In this document: positions 35,446-44,658 of the stretch, one piece after another
Position numbering within the stretch: the stretch's first letter is position 1
How the letters are laid out: each line of letters begins with the position of its first letter
Assembly (NCBI GenBank): GCA_965199335.1
Contig: CBDAQZ010000001.1
Span: forward strand, 465,974-529,973
From: CBDAQV01 sp965199335
GTDB lineage: Bacteria; Pseudomonadota; Alphaproteobacteria; CALMVH01
Reading direction: 5' to 3'
Length of the DNA stretch: 64,000 nt
Position numbers and translations under genes: made by a program
The notes under the pieces: model-generated
Told to the model about the DNA's origin: nothing
What the model saw: the letters and a program-made list of their open reading frames with translations, nothing else
Database searches by the model: none

Positions 35446-36663
35446 GTGCAGGAAGCTCACGTAAAGAAGGATGTCGCGCTGGAGGCGCTGCGCGGGCTGG
35501 CAGCATTCATCGTGGTTTTCTGGCATATGACGCTGGGGCTCGCCCCGGGGCATGTACCGATCCTGCCAGGGCAGGATCTAAGCCTCTCCATCCTGGGCAA
35601 GCCATGGTTCGGCCTGTGCTACGGTACTTCGTCGGTCACGTTTTTCTTCGTGCTTTCCGGCTTCGTGCTGTCGAAGAAGGCGATTACCCGTTCCGATCCC
35701 ATGATCCTCGTCCGCGGGGCCGTCAAGCGCTGGCCGCGGTTGGCGGGGCCTGTTTGCATAACAGTCCTCTTTTCGTGGCTGCTGTTCATCACGCATGCCT
35801 ATCGCTACGGGGCGGCGGGCGATCTGACGCATTCGTGGTGGCTCAGTTCCTTCGCGACGGCGATACCTGCCGGTACGGTCTACAAGGCCAAGCTGGGGTA
35901 CGCCCTCAAGGAAGGCCTGTTCTCGACTTTCTTCAGTGGCACGGCGAAGCTGGACAGCAGCCTGTGGACGATGCGGATCGAATTCATCGGCAGCTTCGTC
36001 GTCTTCGGCCTGGCCGCCTTGCTGATCGGGTTGCGCGAGACCAGGCCTATCGTGCGTGCGTGGCTGTTGATCGTCGTCACATTGATCTGTGCCTATCAGA
36101 TGCCGTTCATGGCGTGCTTCGGCGTCGGTGTGGCGCTGGCGGCGCTGCTGACGGAACGTTCACCGTTGATCCCGTTATGGTTGGGATGCGCCCTGGCGCT
36201 TCTGGCGATCTGGCTGGCCGGATACTACCCCGGTGCGGGTTCGGTGAATTGGGTCATGGTGAAGCTGCACCACACATTCGACGAAACCTACGTGCATACT
36301 GCAGGCTCGGTACTGATGATTTTCGTGATCGAGGCGACGCCGGCGCTCCGCCGCAGGCTCTCGGGCCGCTTGAGCGCCGCGCTCGGCAAGCTGTCCTTCC
36401 CGGTCTATCTGCTGCATGTGCCGGTGTTGTGTTCCGCGGGGGCGGCGGTGTTCCTGCTGACTCAGGGTGTCCTGCCCGGCATCGGTCCCAAAGTCGCCGC
36501 TGCGGCAACCACGATCGTCGTCACGATCCTGCTGGCATGGCCGCTGGCGCTGTTCGACAATTGGTGGGTAGGCCGTATCGGCGTCGTGACGGACAAGCTG
36601 ATACCGAGGCCGGTCGAAAAACCGGATTCAGCGACCGTCGAACTGCCTTATACGGTCCACTAA
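35446..36663 (+). CDS. Acyltransferase 3 family membrane protein
   Basis: This 405-residue integral membrane protein (GTG start) belongs to the acyltransferase 3 family, which transfers acetyl or other acyl groups to surface glycans or lipids. The N-terminal signature A-L-E-A-L-R-G-L-A-A-F-I-V-V-F-W-H holds the conserved Arg and His. F-F-V-L-S-G-F-V-L follows in a second membrane segment, and about ten hydrophobic segments are visible. Its last 36 bases overlap the convergent glycosyltransferase. The pairing suggests a shared role in decorating an exopolysaccharide or lipopolysaccharide, but the substrate is unknown. Confidence 0.87.
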   Translation: MQEAHVKKDVALEALRGLAAFIVVFWHMTLGLAPGHVPILPGQDLSLSILGKPWFGLCYGTSSVTFFFVLSGFVLSKKAITRSDPMILVRGAVKRWPRLAGPVCITVLFSWLLFITHAYRYGAAGDLTHSWWLSSFATAIPAGTVYKAKLGYALKEGLFSTFFSGTAKLDSSLWTMRIEFIGSFVVFGLAALLIGLRETRPIVRAWLLIVVTLICAYQMPFMACFGVGVALAALLTERSPLIPLWLGCALALLAIWLAGYYPGAGSVNWVMVKLHHTFDETYVHTAGSVLMIFVIEATPALRRRLSGRLSAALGKLSFPVYLLHVPVLCSAGAAVFLLTQGVLPGIGPKVAAAATTIVVTILLAWPLALFDNWWVGRIGVVTDKLIPRPVEKPDSATVELPYTVH

Positions 36664-37890
36664 TGCTTCGATATTGACCCGCCAGCGTTTATGTACGTCG
36701 GCGGTATCGGTAGGATCGGCAATGCCGACAAATATCCCGTAATCCAGGCCTGCGGACGAGAATAGGCAGCAATGGGCGTTGATCCAGTTCGGCTCGGATT
36801 CGATATCGATCAGCTTCGTGCCGGGGCGGCAGAAGACAGCGTTGAACAGCGCCGAGCCCGAGCCGCCGACGACAAGGCCAGCCGAAGCGAACGTGCGGAT
36901 TTGCTCTTCCATATTCAAAGTGCCGGGAAGCACGATCTGGAAGCCCAGCGGCTTCAGACGTTCGATCAACTCCCCCTCGTTCAGCAATACGCGCCCGTTC
37001 CAGACCGCTTCCTTGCCCGGCGTATGCCGCGCCACGTACAGCTTGCGGCCATCGTAGTCGTACGCGACTTTCTCGCGCAGCCTGGCGAACACGGCGCGTG
37101 ATTCCATGTCCAGCAAGGCATGGCCGTTGCGTTGCCCCGGTACGATGGCGTGATCCAGACGATAGAGCTTGCCCGTATCGTGCTGGATCAGGCGGTCCGG
37201 GTTTATGCCTGCCAGCGCCAGGGAGTCGCGAAAGCTGGGATAGGGCGTATGGACCAGTATCGTCTCGTCCATCAGGCCAAGCCGTTCCAGGCTTGCGACC
37301 TTGGTCAGGACACGGAACAGCCATGAGCCGTAATTGAAGGGCTCCTGGCTGACCAGCACCACCGTGCGGCCCGGGATGTGCTCGGCCTGCGTGAAGTCCT
37401 TGCTCAGGGTGAAGGTATCGGCATAGCCGGCAACCTTGAAGCCCGTATCCTCGTTCAACTGGATGGCCGGGTGCTTGAAGTGCCATAGCCACGAGGCGCG
37501 ACGGTCGGACAGCAGTGCATCGTCGGTGAAGAAGCGGCGGTCGCCGGTAAGGAACGAGCGATAACCGGTCAGGTGTACGTTGCGGCCGCCGATCGCCAGC
37601 GCCGGCGGATAGGTCATGCGTGTCGCGGCCGTATCCTCGGCACTGAACAGACCCGTATTGTCCGGATCGTCCACGAAGGCCGGAGCGCCGCGCATGAAGT
37701 GCCGCTGTTTTCCGTCCGTCTCGTACCACACGCCGGTCTTCTTGCCGTTCAGTAGCGCGTCACGGTCGAGCTGCGGCATGTCCAAAGGGTCGAGGTATAC
37801 GTAGTCATGCGCCTCGGGAACGTAGTTGCCTTCCTCCGGCCCATAGATCAGCCGCTGCGTGCGGTAGCTCAGGCTGCGAAGGATGTTCAC
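36628..37890 (-). CDS. Glycosyltransferase family 61 protein, copy 2
   Basis: I placed the start at GTG 37890, which overlaps the stop of the upstream paralogue (GTGA), giving 420 residues. The C-terminal half has the family 61 (DUF563) pattern: G-R-K-L-Y-V-A-R-H, R-V-L-L-N-E-G-E-L, I-R-T-F-A-S-A-G-L-V-V-G-G-S-G-S-A-L-F-N and G-T-K-L-I-D-I-E. The N-terminal half is specific to this pair (F-F-T-D-D-A-L-L-S-D-R-R). There is no signal peptide or membrane segment. Such enzymes add sugars to surface glycans. It is highly similar to its neighbour along the whole length. Confidence 0.85.
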   Translation of the reverse strand: MNILRSLSYRTQRLIYGPEEGNYVPEAHDYVYLDPLDMPQLDRDALLNGKKTGVWYETDGKQRHFMRGAPAFVDDPDNTGLFSAEDTAATRMTYPPALAIGGRNVHLTGYRSFLTGDRRFFTDDALLSDRRASWLWHFKHPAIQLNEDTGFKVAGYADTFTLSKDFTQAEHIPGRTVVLVSQEPFNYGSWLFRVLTKVASLERLGLMDETILVHTPYPSFRDSLALAGINPDRLIQHDTGKLYRLDHAIVPGQRNGHALLDMESRAVFARLREKVAYDYDGRKLYVARHTPGKEAVWNGRVLLNEGELIERLKPLGFQIVLPGTLNMEEQIRTFASAGLVVGGSGSALFNAVFCRPGTKLIDIESEPNWINAHCCLFSSAGLDYGIFVGIADPTDTADVHKRWRVNIEALVDRIRQFDGR

Positions 37891-39167
37891 GCGGCCCCGA
37901 AGCTGTGGATGCGCGCCATCAGGGCGGGCACGTTTACTGTCCAGCGGCGATGCTGGGCGGCGGTGTCTGTCGGGTCCACCTTGCCGACGAACACGCCGTA
38001 GTCCAACTGCAGCGACGAGAACAGGCACATATGTGCGTTGATCCAGTGCGGCTCGGCCTCGATGTCGATCAGCTTGGTTCCGGGTTGACAATATACGGCA
38101 TTGAACATGGCAGAGCCCGAACCGCCGACGATGAAGCCGGCGGAAGCGAAGGTCCGTATCTGCTCCTGCATCGTCAGCGTGCCGGGTACCACGATTTCGA
38201 AGCCAGCCTTGACCAGTTGCTCCACCAGTTCGGCCTCGTTCAACATCACGCGGCCGTTCCAGTTCTGCTGCCCGGGCTTGTTGCGGGCGATGTACAGCTT
38301 CCTGCCTTCCGGCTTACCGCCGACACGGTCGCGCATCCGGGTGAAGACGGCGCGGGATTCGTTGTCCAGGAAGGCATGGCCGTTGCGATGACCGGGCACG
38401 ATGACATGATCCAGCTTGTAGATCTTTTGCATGTCCTGATGGATCAGCCGGTCGGTCTTGATGCCGGCGAGCTCGAGCGACTCCTTGAAGGTCGGATACA
38501 GATTATGCACCAGCAGCTTTTCATCGGTCAGCCCCAGTTTCTCCAGCTGCCCGACCTTCGCCAGCACGCGGAACAGCCATGAGCCGTAGATGATCGGTTC
38601 CTGGCTGACCAGCGCCACGACGCGGCCCTTGATCCGTTCCGAGCCGACCAGCGTGCGGTCAAGCGTATAGCTGTCGGCATGCTTGTTCGAGGCTCGGAAC
38701 AGCGTGTCTTCGTTCAGGCCCGGCGACAGGCTGGTCATCGATCGCAACCATGGCATGCGCCGATCGGACAGCAGTGCGTCGTCGGTGAAGAAGCGGTTGT
38801 CGGCGGTCAGGAATTCGCGATAGCCGATCAGCGTGACATCGACGCCCGATACGGCCATGGCGGGTGGGTAGGTGATGGCGGCATTCTCGATCATGTCCTC
38901 GCTGAACAGGTTCGTGCCGTCGGGATCGTCTACGAAGCCGGGACGGAGCCGCATGAAGTTGCGATTGTCCCATCCATCCTCCAGCCATACGCCGGTCCGG
39001 CTGCCGCTCAGCAGCGTGTCGCGGTCGATCTCCGGCAGCTCCAGGGGGTCGGCGTAGGTAAAGGTGCCCTTGATACCCGGGCGCAACGGCAGGGTGCGGC
39101 GCATCAGGCCCCATTTCAAACGACTGCCGAACGCCCGCGCCCGCCAATATAGACTGCTACCGATCAT
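37887..39167 (-). CDS. Glycosyltransferase family 61 protein, copy 1
   Basis: I used the ATG at 39167 (M-I-G-S-S-L-Y-W); longer starts up to 39203 are possible. The 426-residue protein has G-R-K-L-Y-I-A-R-N, I-R-T-F-A-S-A-G-F-I-V-G-G-S-G-S-A-M-F-N and G-T-K-L-I-D-I-E-A-E-P-H. It shares F-F-T-D-D-A-L-L-S-D-R-R and S-W-L-F-R-V-L with the downstream copy, so the two arose by tandem duplication. The two probably transfer different sugars, or act on different positions, of the same glycan. The 143 bases between this start and the rnr stop hold no gene I can support. Confidence 0.85.
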   Translation of the reverse strand: MIGSSLYWRARAFGSRLKWGLMRRTLPLRPGIKGTFTYADPLELPEIDRDTLLSGSRTGVWLEDGWDNRNFMRLRPGFVDDPDGTNLFSEDMIENAAITYPPAMAVSGVDVTLIGYREFLTADNRFFTDDALLSDRRMPWLRSMTSLSPGLNEDTLFRASNKHADSYTLDRTLVGSERIKGRVVALVSQEPIIYGSWLFRVLAKVGQLEKLGLTDEKLLVHNLYPTFKESLELAGIKTDRLIHQDMQKIYKLDHVIVPGHRNGHAFLDNESRAVFTRMRDRVGGKPEGRKLYIARNKPGQQNWNGRVMLNEAELVEQLVKAGFEIVVPGTLTMQEQIRTFASAGFIVGGSGSAMFNAVYCQPGTKLIDIEAEPHWINAHMCLFSSLQLDYGVFVGKVDPTDTAAQHRRWTVNVPALMARIHSFGAA

Positions 39168-39310
39168 GGGACATGGTGTAGCGGGGGATGAGCCATGCCT
39201 CAAGGTGCAAAACCGGTCAAAATTGGCGGAACGACCCCATGTACAGTAGCCATGTCATTGATAAGATTGTAGTATTTTTAGGACTTTTCGCTACACGTAA
39301 AGGCGATCGG

Positions 39311-41569
39311 TTAACGCCGCCTGCGCTGCCGCCGATGCTGCTGTTGCGGCCTTCCGGCTGAACGTTCGGGAGCACCGTCGTCGCCCATCAGGCCGAACAG
39401 CGTACTGCCGGTCAGGCCGTCGGCCTCGCGCAGTTTCACCGTGACCTGTTGCGCCAGCTGGAAGGTGCGTCCCGAGCGGCGGCCGATCAGGCGGTGCTTG
39501 GCTTCCTCGTGGACATAGAAATCGTCGGGCAAGGTGCTGATCGGGATCAGTCCCTCGGCGCCGTTGCCGTCCAGCCGCACGAACAGGCCGAAGCGGCTGA
39601 CGCCGGAGATGCGACCCTGAAAGATGCCGCCGATATGGTCGGACATGTAGGCGGCGGTATAGCGTCCGATGGCGTCGCGCTCCGCCTCCGCTGCTTTGCG
39701 TTCGGTGGCGGAGATGTGCTCGCCGATCTCGGTCAGGCGCGCAATCTCGTTTTGAGAAATGCCATCATCCCCCAGTTTCGCCAGACGGATCAGCGTGCGA
39801 TGCACGATAAGATCGGCATAGCGGCGGATGGGCGAAGTGAAGTGAGCGTAGTTGCGCAGGGCGAGGCCAAAGTGACCGATATTGTCGGGGCTGTACATCG
39901 CCTGCGCCTGCGCGCGCAGCACGATGTCGCTGATCAGCTGCGATTGCGGACCATCTGCGGCCTGACTTAGCAACTGCGTCAGGTGCGCGGGCTTGACGAC
40001 CTGACCCTTGGCCAGCGTGAAGCCGAGGTCCTTGATGAAATCGCGCACCAGATCCAGCTTGGCGGAGTCGGGCCGATCATGGACGCGGTAGAGCGTCGGC
40101 GTGCGTGACTCGCCCGCCATCTCAGCCGCGGCGACGTTGGCCAGGATCATGAATTCCTCGATCAGCTTGTGGCTATCGAGGCGTTCGCGCTCCACGATGC
40201 CCGCCACCTTGCCGTCCGCACCGATGCTGACGCGACGTTCGGGTATGTCCAGTTCCAGCGTGCCACGTTTCGCACGAGCGCGGGACAGTGCGGCATAAGC
40301 GCCATAGAGCGGCTCGATCACCGTCTGGACCAATGGGCCGGTCGTGTCGTCCGGGTTGCCGTTGCGCGCCGCCTGTACCTGGTTGTAGGTCAGCCGCGCC
40401 GCCGAGCGCATCAGGCCGCGCATCAGCTTGTGCCTGGTCATGTTGCCGACCTTGTCGATCCACATCTCGAAAGCCATGCAGGCGCGCGGCTCGTGCGGTT
40501 TCAGCGAACACAGGCCGTTCGACAAGGCTTCGGGCAGCATCGGCACGACGCGGTCGGGGAAATAGATCGAGTTGCCGCGCTTGAACGCCTCGCGGTCCAG
40601 CGCCGATCCGGGCTTCACGTAATGCGATACGTCGGCGATGGCGACGATCAGGTGCCAGCCTTCGCCATCGGGTTCGGCGAACACGGCATCGTCGAAATCG
40701 CGCGCATCCTCGCCATCGATGGTGACCAGCGGGATGTGACGCAGATCGGTCCGGCTGCCCAGATCGGGAACCGTCGTGTTCTCCGCTTCCTCGACAACCT
40801 CGCGCGGGAATTCGACCGGCAGGTTGCGGCTGGCGATCGCGATCATGCTGATCGCGCGCGGATCGTCGGCGCGTCCGATGACTTCGCTGACCCGTCCGCG
40901 CTTGAGGTCGAGACGCGGGGCAGGGCTCATCTCGACCAGCACCAGGTCGCCGTCCTCCGCGCCCTTGGCGTGGCCTTCGGCAATCGAGATTTCGCCCCGC
41001 GCCTTGCGGTCGGCAACCTCGACGCGGCCACCTTGGCGCGTGTTGTGGAAGACGCCGACGACACGCGGCTGCGCCTCGTCCAGCAGTCGCATCAGCGTGG
41101 CCTCGTAATCGCCATCGTCCAGCTTGCGCAACTGGACCAGGATGCGCGCGCCAACAGCGGGCGCCTCATGGTCGGTCGCCAGCGGCTTCAAATAGATGCG
41201 CGGCGGTCCGCCCTGGTCGTTCCATTCCTCGGGGCGCAAGATTACATCGCCGTCATCGTCGATCTCGGCAACGATCATAACCCCGACCGGCGGCAGGGCA
41301 TCCGCACTGTGAACGCGCCGCCCATGGCCGCGTTCGACCACGCCGTCATCCCTCAGGTCTTTCAATAGCAGTTTCAGTTCGATCTTTTGAGAGGCTGACA
41401 GCCGGAAGGCACGGGCGATTTCCCGTTTGCCGACGGGGCCCGGATTGTCGCGGATGAATTGCAGTACCTCGTCGCGCGTAGGGAAGGGCGTCTCTTTCTG
41501 CTGACGCGGTTGCTGGCGCAATTTCTGTTTCGGTTTTGATCGGCCTTGGCGGCCAGGCGTGCGTGTCAT
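39311..41569 (-). CDS. rnr: Ribonuclease R
   Basis: RNase R is a processive 3'-5' exoribonuclease that can degrade structured RNA. The 752-residue protein has a basic N-terminal tail, a winged-helix segment (I-R-D-N-P-G-P-V-G-K-R-E-I-A-R-A-F), cold-shock-like domains and the RNB catalytic domain. The RNB domain shows T-I-D-G-E-D-A-R-D-F-D-D-A-V, with its metal-binding aspartates, and F-T-S-P-I-R-R-Y-A-D. An S1 domain follows (G-R-I-S-G-V-S-R-F-G-L-F-V), then a short Gln/Arg-rich tail. Its start overlaps the stop of the DUF559 gene by four bases (ATGA). Confidence 0.95.
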   Translation of the reverse strand: MTRTPGRQGRSKPKQKLRQQPRQQKETPFPTRDEVLQFIRDNPGPVGKREIARAFRLSASQKIELKLLLKDLRDDGVVERGHGRRVHSADALPPVGVMIVAEIDDDGDVILRPEEWNDQGGPPRIYLKPLATDHEAPAVGARILVQLRKLDDGDYEATLMRLLDEAQPRVVGVFHNTRQGGRVEVADRKARGEISIAEGHAKGAEDGDLVLVEMSPAPRLDLKRGRVSEVIGRADDPRAISMIAIASRNLPVEFPREVVEEAENTTVPDLGSRTDLRHIPLVTIDGEDARDFDDAVFAEPDGEGWHLIVAIADVSHYVKPGSALDREAFKRGNSIYFPDRVVPMLPEALSNGLCSLKPHEPRACMAFEMWIDKVGNMTRHKLMRGLMRSAARLTYNQVQAARNGNPDDTTGPLVQTVIEPLYGAYAALSRARAKRGTLELDIPERRVSIGADGKVAGIVERERLDSHKLIEEFMILANVAAAEMAGESRTPTLYRVHDRPDSAKLDLVRDFIKDLGFTLAKGQVVKPAHLTQLLSQAADGPQSQLISDIVLRAQAQAMYSPDNIGHFGLALRNYAHFTSPIRRYADLIVHRTLIRLAKLGDDGISQNEIARLTEIGEHISATERKAAEAERDAIGRYTAAYMSDHIGGIFQGRISGVSRFGLFVRLDGNGAEGLIPISTLPDDFYVHEEAKHRLIGRRSGRTFQLAQQVTVKLREADGLTGSTLFGLMGDDGAPERSAGRPQQQHRRQRRRR

Positions 41570-41970
41570 GCTATGAACTCCCTCTCCCTGTGGGAGAGGT
41601 CGCCCAGCCCTTCGGGCTGGGCGGGTGAGGGGGTAATGCTCTCGAACTCCGCAAGGTAATTCAAAATGGTCTGCTTAACGCCATCGATGTTCTGCAAAAC
41701 TTCATTGTTCCAGAACCGCATGACATGCCAGCCATGAGCTTCAAGCCAATGGGTACGCTTTTCGTCTGCCTGGTTTTCACAATGCTGTCCGCCATCGATT
41801 TCGATCGCCAGCATGAATTCAAAACAGGCAATGTCCAGTATGTACATACCAACCGGAACCTGACGTCTGAATTTATAATCGCCTAAGCGTCGGTCCCTGA
41901 CTGCGTACCCTAGCTTGCGCTCGGCGTTGGTCATGTTTTTGCGGAGAGTGCGGCTTTGTTTTACCGACAT
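41566..41970 (-). CDS. DUF559 (restriction endonuclease-like fold) protein
   Basis: This 134-residue protein has the DUF559 layout, related to very-short-patch-repair-type nucleases: an N-terminal A-E-R-K-L-G-Y-A-V-R-D-R-R-L-G-D-Y-K-F-R-R-Q, a core D-I-A-C-F with F-M-L-A-I-E-I-D-G-G-Q-H, and R-F-W-N-N-E-V-L. Asp, Glu-Asp and Gln-His fit a PD-(D/E)xK-like active site. The last twenty or so residues are encoded by the flanking palindromic repeat (G-D-L-S-H-R-E-R-E). It lies between topA and rnr and ends on the rnr start codon. Function is unproven; a DNA-processing or repeat-associated role is inferred. Confidence 0.8.
   Translation of the reverse strand: MSVKQSRTLRKNMTNAERKLGYAVRDRRLGDYKFRRQVPVGMYILDIACFEFMLAIEIDGGQHCENQADEKRTHWLEAHGWHVMRFWNNEVLQNIDGVKQTILNYLAEFESITPSPAQPEGLGDLSHREREFIA
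41577..41633. repeat. Palindromic repeat, left copy flanking the DUF559 gene
   Basis: It begins CTCCCTCTCCCTGTGGGAG, continues through a strong stem (GCCCAGCCC-TTCG-GGGCTGGGC type) and ends GGGTGAGGGG. It is the inverted partner of the copy at 41976-42030, sharing about 25 bases at the outer end and GGGTGAGGGG at the inner end, while the middle stem differs. It overlaps the 3' coding end of the DUF559 gene. Confidence 0.8.
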
Positions 41971-41975
41971 GGAAG

Positions 41976-42030
41976 CCCCTCACCCGTCCATTCCTTTGGA
42001 ATGGCCGACCTCTCCCACAGGGAGAGGGAG
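41976..42030. repeat. Palindromic repeat, right copy (inverted) flanking the DUF559 gene
   Basis: It runs CCCCTCACCC, then a stem CCATTCC-TTT-GGAATGG, then CGACCTCTCCCACAGGGAG. It is inverted relative to the left copy. It fills nearly all of the 66 bases between the topA stop and the DUF559 start. The repeat, gene, repeat arrangement looks like one inserted unit. Confidence 0.8.
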
Positions 42031-42036
42031 TTCACT

Positions 42037-44658
42037 TTAAGCCGATTTCTTGGTGACACGCTTTGCCGCTGGTTTCTTCACCGTGGTTTTCGGTTTTGCC
42101 GTGGTTGCCTTCTTGGCTCCGGTTTTTGCCTTGCCTTTGGCGGCGGGCTTGGCTTTCGCCGCCAGCAGCGCCACGGCTTCCTCGACCGTCATCGCTTCGA
42201 TATCCGCACCCTTGGGCACGTTCGCCATCAGCTTGCCCGACTTGATGTAGGGACCGAAGCGACCCTTCGAGGCCGTGATCTCCGCGCCGCCCTTGGGATG
42301 CGTGCCGATCACGCGGATCAGGCGCTTGGCGACGCTTTCGTGCTTTGCCACGACCAGGTCGATGGCGCGGTTCAGGCCGATGGTCAGAACGTCCTCGCCC
42401 GGAGGCAACTGCACGTACAGGTCGCCGGTTTTCAAATAGGGACCGAAGCGGCCGATGCCGGCGGTGATGTTGTTGCCGGTCTGCGGATCGCGCCCGATCT
42501 CGCGCGGCAGTTCCAGCAACTGCAAGGCGCGCGCCAGGTCGATGTCGGCGGCGGCCATGCCCTTGGCCAGCGATACGCGCTTGGGCTTCTCGCCTTCGAC
42601 CGCGTCGAGCTGCACATAGACGCCATAGGGGCCCTTCTTCACGGATATGGCACGTCCCGTCACGGGGTCGCTGCCGATCGCGCGGTTGCCGCCGTCGGGT
42701 TCCACCGTGCCATCCTCGCCGATGGTCTGGCCGAGCGGGCGCGTGTAGGGGCAGGTCGGATAATTGGAGCAGCCGATGAAGGCGCCGAACTTGCCGAGCC
42801 TGAGGCTGAGATGCCCCTCGCCGCAGGTCGGGCAGATGCGCGGATCGCTGCCGTCGGCGCGTTCGGGGAAAAGATAGGCGCGCAGGTCTTCGTCCAGCGC
42901 GTCGATCACGTCGCTGATCTTGAGGTCCTTGGTGCCACCGATCGCGGCGGAGAATGCCGCCCAGAATTCGGCTAGCAAATCCTTCCATGCGATCTTGCCG
43001 TCCGAAACGGCGTCCAGCTTGGTTTCCAGGTCTGCTGTGAAGCTGTATTCGACATAACGCTGAAAGAAATTGCTCAGGAACGCGGTGACCAGGCGGCCGC
43101 GGTCCGAAGGCACGAAGCGTCTTTTGTCCAGCACCACATATTCGCGGTCCTGCAGCGTCTGCATGATGCTGGCATAGGTGGACGGACGGCCGATGCCGAG
43201 CTCTTCCAGCTTCTTGACCAGGCTTGCCTCGCCATAGCGCGGCGGCGGTTCGGTAAAGTGCTGCGCGGGCTTGACCGTGCCGGTCGTCATCGGCTGGTTC
43301 TGCGTCATCGCGGGCAGGCGGCGATCGTCGCTGTCCTCGTCCGCCGGCGTGGTATCGTCGCGGTCCTCCTGGTACAGTTTCAGGAAGCCGTCGAACACCA
43401 GCACCGATCCGGTGGCGCGCAGGCCGACCGACTTGTCGGCATTGCCGAAATCGACCGTGACCTGGTCCAGCACGGCGCTTTCCATCTGGCTGGCCAGTGT
43501 GCGTTTCCAGATCAGATCGTACAGGCTGCGCTCGTCCGGCTCCAGGTATTTGGCCATCGCCTGCGGCGTGCGCGAAACATCGGTGGGGCGGATCGCCTCG
43601 TGCGCTTCCTGCGCGTTCTTGGCGGTCGACTTATAGATGCGCGGGCTGGCGGGAATGTACTTGTCCCCGAACGCCTTCGCTACCTGGGTGCGGCAGGACG
43701 CGATCGCCTCCTGGCTGAGCTGCACGCCATCGGTACGCATATAGGTGATGAGGCCGGTGGTCTCGCCGCCAAGCTCGACGCCTTCATACAGGCGCTGCGC
43801 CGCGCGCATCGTACGCGTTGCGCTGAAGCCCAGCTTGCGTGATGCCTCCTGCTGCAGGGTCGAGGTGATGAAGGGCGGGGCCGGGTTGCGCCGCACCTGA
43901 CGCTTGTCGATGCTGGCGACGGCGAAGCTGCCATTTTTGATCCGCACAGCGGCGGCCTTGGCGTCGGCTTCGTTAGCTAGGGCGAACTTGTCGAGCTTCT
44001 TGCCATCCAGCTCATTCAGGCGCGCCAGTACGGTTTCGCCCGCGCCGGTTTTGAGTTCGGTGGCTATGGTCCAGAATTCACGCGGCACGAAGCGTTCGAT
44101 CTCGGCTTCGCGCTCGCAGACCAGCCGCAGTGCGACCGACTGGACGCGGCCCGCCGACTTGGCGCCCGGCAACTTGCGCCACAGGACGGGCGACAGGGTA
44201 AAGCCGACCAGGTAATCCAGCGCGCGGCGCGCCATGTAGGCATCGACCAGCTCCTGGTTGACCTGGCGGGCGTTGCGGAACGCCTCGGTCACCGCGCTCT
44301 TGGTGATTTCGTTGAAGGTGACGCGGAAGACATCGCGCTTGTCGAGCAGCTTCTTCTGCCGCAGCACTTCCTGCACGTGCCACGAGATAGCTTCGCCCTC
44401 GCGATCCGGATCGGTTGCAAGAAAGACGTGCTGAGCCGACTTCACGGCCTTGGTAATGGCGTCGAGCGGCTTGGAGGCGCGGTCCGACAATTCCCATTCC
44501 ATGGCGAAATCTTCGTCGGGCTTCACCGACCCGTCGCGCGGCGGCAGGTCGCGGATGTGACCGTAGCTGGCAACTACGACGTAATCGTCGCCCAGATATT
44601 TATTTATGGTTTTCGCCTTGGCGGGCGATTCCACTATGACGACGTTGGAAGCGGTCAA
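42037..44658 (-). CDS. topA: DNA topoisomerase I
   Basis: TopA relaxes negative supercoils by single-strand passage. The 873-residue protein begins at a TTG overlapping the dprA stop (TTGA), and this start gives the normal V-V-I-V-E-S-P-A-K-A-K-T-I N-terminus. The TOPRIM domain has D-P-D-R-E-G-E near 83-89. The catalytic Tyr306 lies in L-I-T-Y-M-R-T-D. A zinc-ribbon-like segment (C-P-T-C-G, then C-S-N-Y-P-T-C) is followed by extra G-R-F-G-P-Y-type repeats. The tail is rich in Lys and Ala, as in many alphaproteobacteria. Confidence 0.96.
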   Translation of the reverse strand: MTASNVVIVESPAKAKTINKYLGDDYVVVASYGHIRDLPPRDGSVKPDEDFAMEWELSDRASKPLDAITKAVKSAQHVFLATDPDREGEAISWHVQEVLRQKKLLDKRDVFRVTFNEITKSAVTEAFRNARQVNQELVDAYMARRALDYLVGFTLSPVLWRKLPGAKSAGRVQSVALRLVCEREAEIERFVPREFWTIATELKTGAGETVLARLNELDGKKLDKFALANEADAKAAAVRIKNGSFAVASIDKRQVRRNPAPPFITSTLQQEASRKLGFSATRTMRAAQRLYEGVELGGETTGLITYMRTDGVQLSQEAIASCRTQVAKAFGDKYIPASPRIYKSTAKNAQEAHEAIRPTDVSRTPQAMAKYLEPDERSLYDLIWKRTLASQMESAVLDQVTVDFGNADKSVGLRATGSVLVFDGFLKLYQEDRDDTTPADEDSDDRRLPAMTQNQPMTTGTVKPAQHFTEPPPRYGEASLVKKLEELGIGRPSTYASIMQTLQDREYVVLDKRRFVPSDRGRLVTAFLSNFFQRYVEYSFTADLETKLDAVSDGKIAWKDLLAEFWAAFSAAIGGTKDLKISDVIDALDEDLRAYLFPERADGSDPRICPTCGEGHLSLRLGKFGAFIGCSNYPTCPYTRPLGQTIGEDGTVEPDGGNRAIGSDPVTGRAISVKKGPYGVYVQLDAVEGEKPKRVSLAKGMAAADIDLARALQLLELPREIGRDPQTGNNITAGIGRFGPYLKTGDLYVQLPPGEDVLTIGLNRAIDLVVAKHESVAKRLIRVIGTHPKGGAEITASKGRFGPYIKSGKLMANVPKGADIEAMTVEEAVALLAAKAKPAAKGKAKTGAKKATTAKPKTTVKKPAAKRVTKKSA

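Noticed and set aside
40169..41368. 399-codon plus-strand ORF opposite rnr
   Set aside because: It is the complement of conserved RNase R codons, with no independent evidence for coding.
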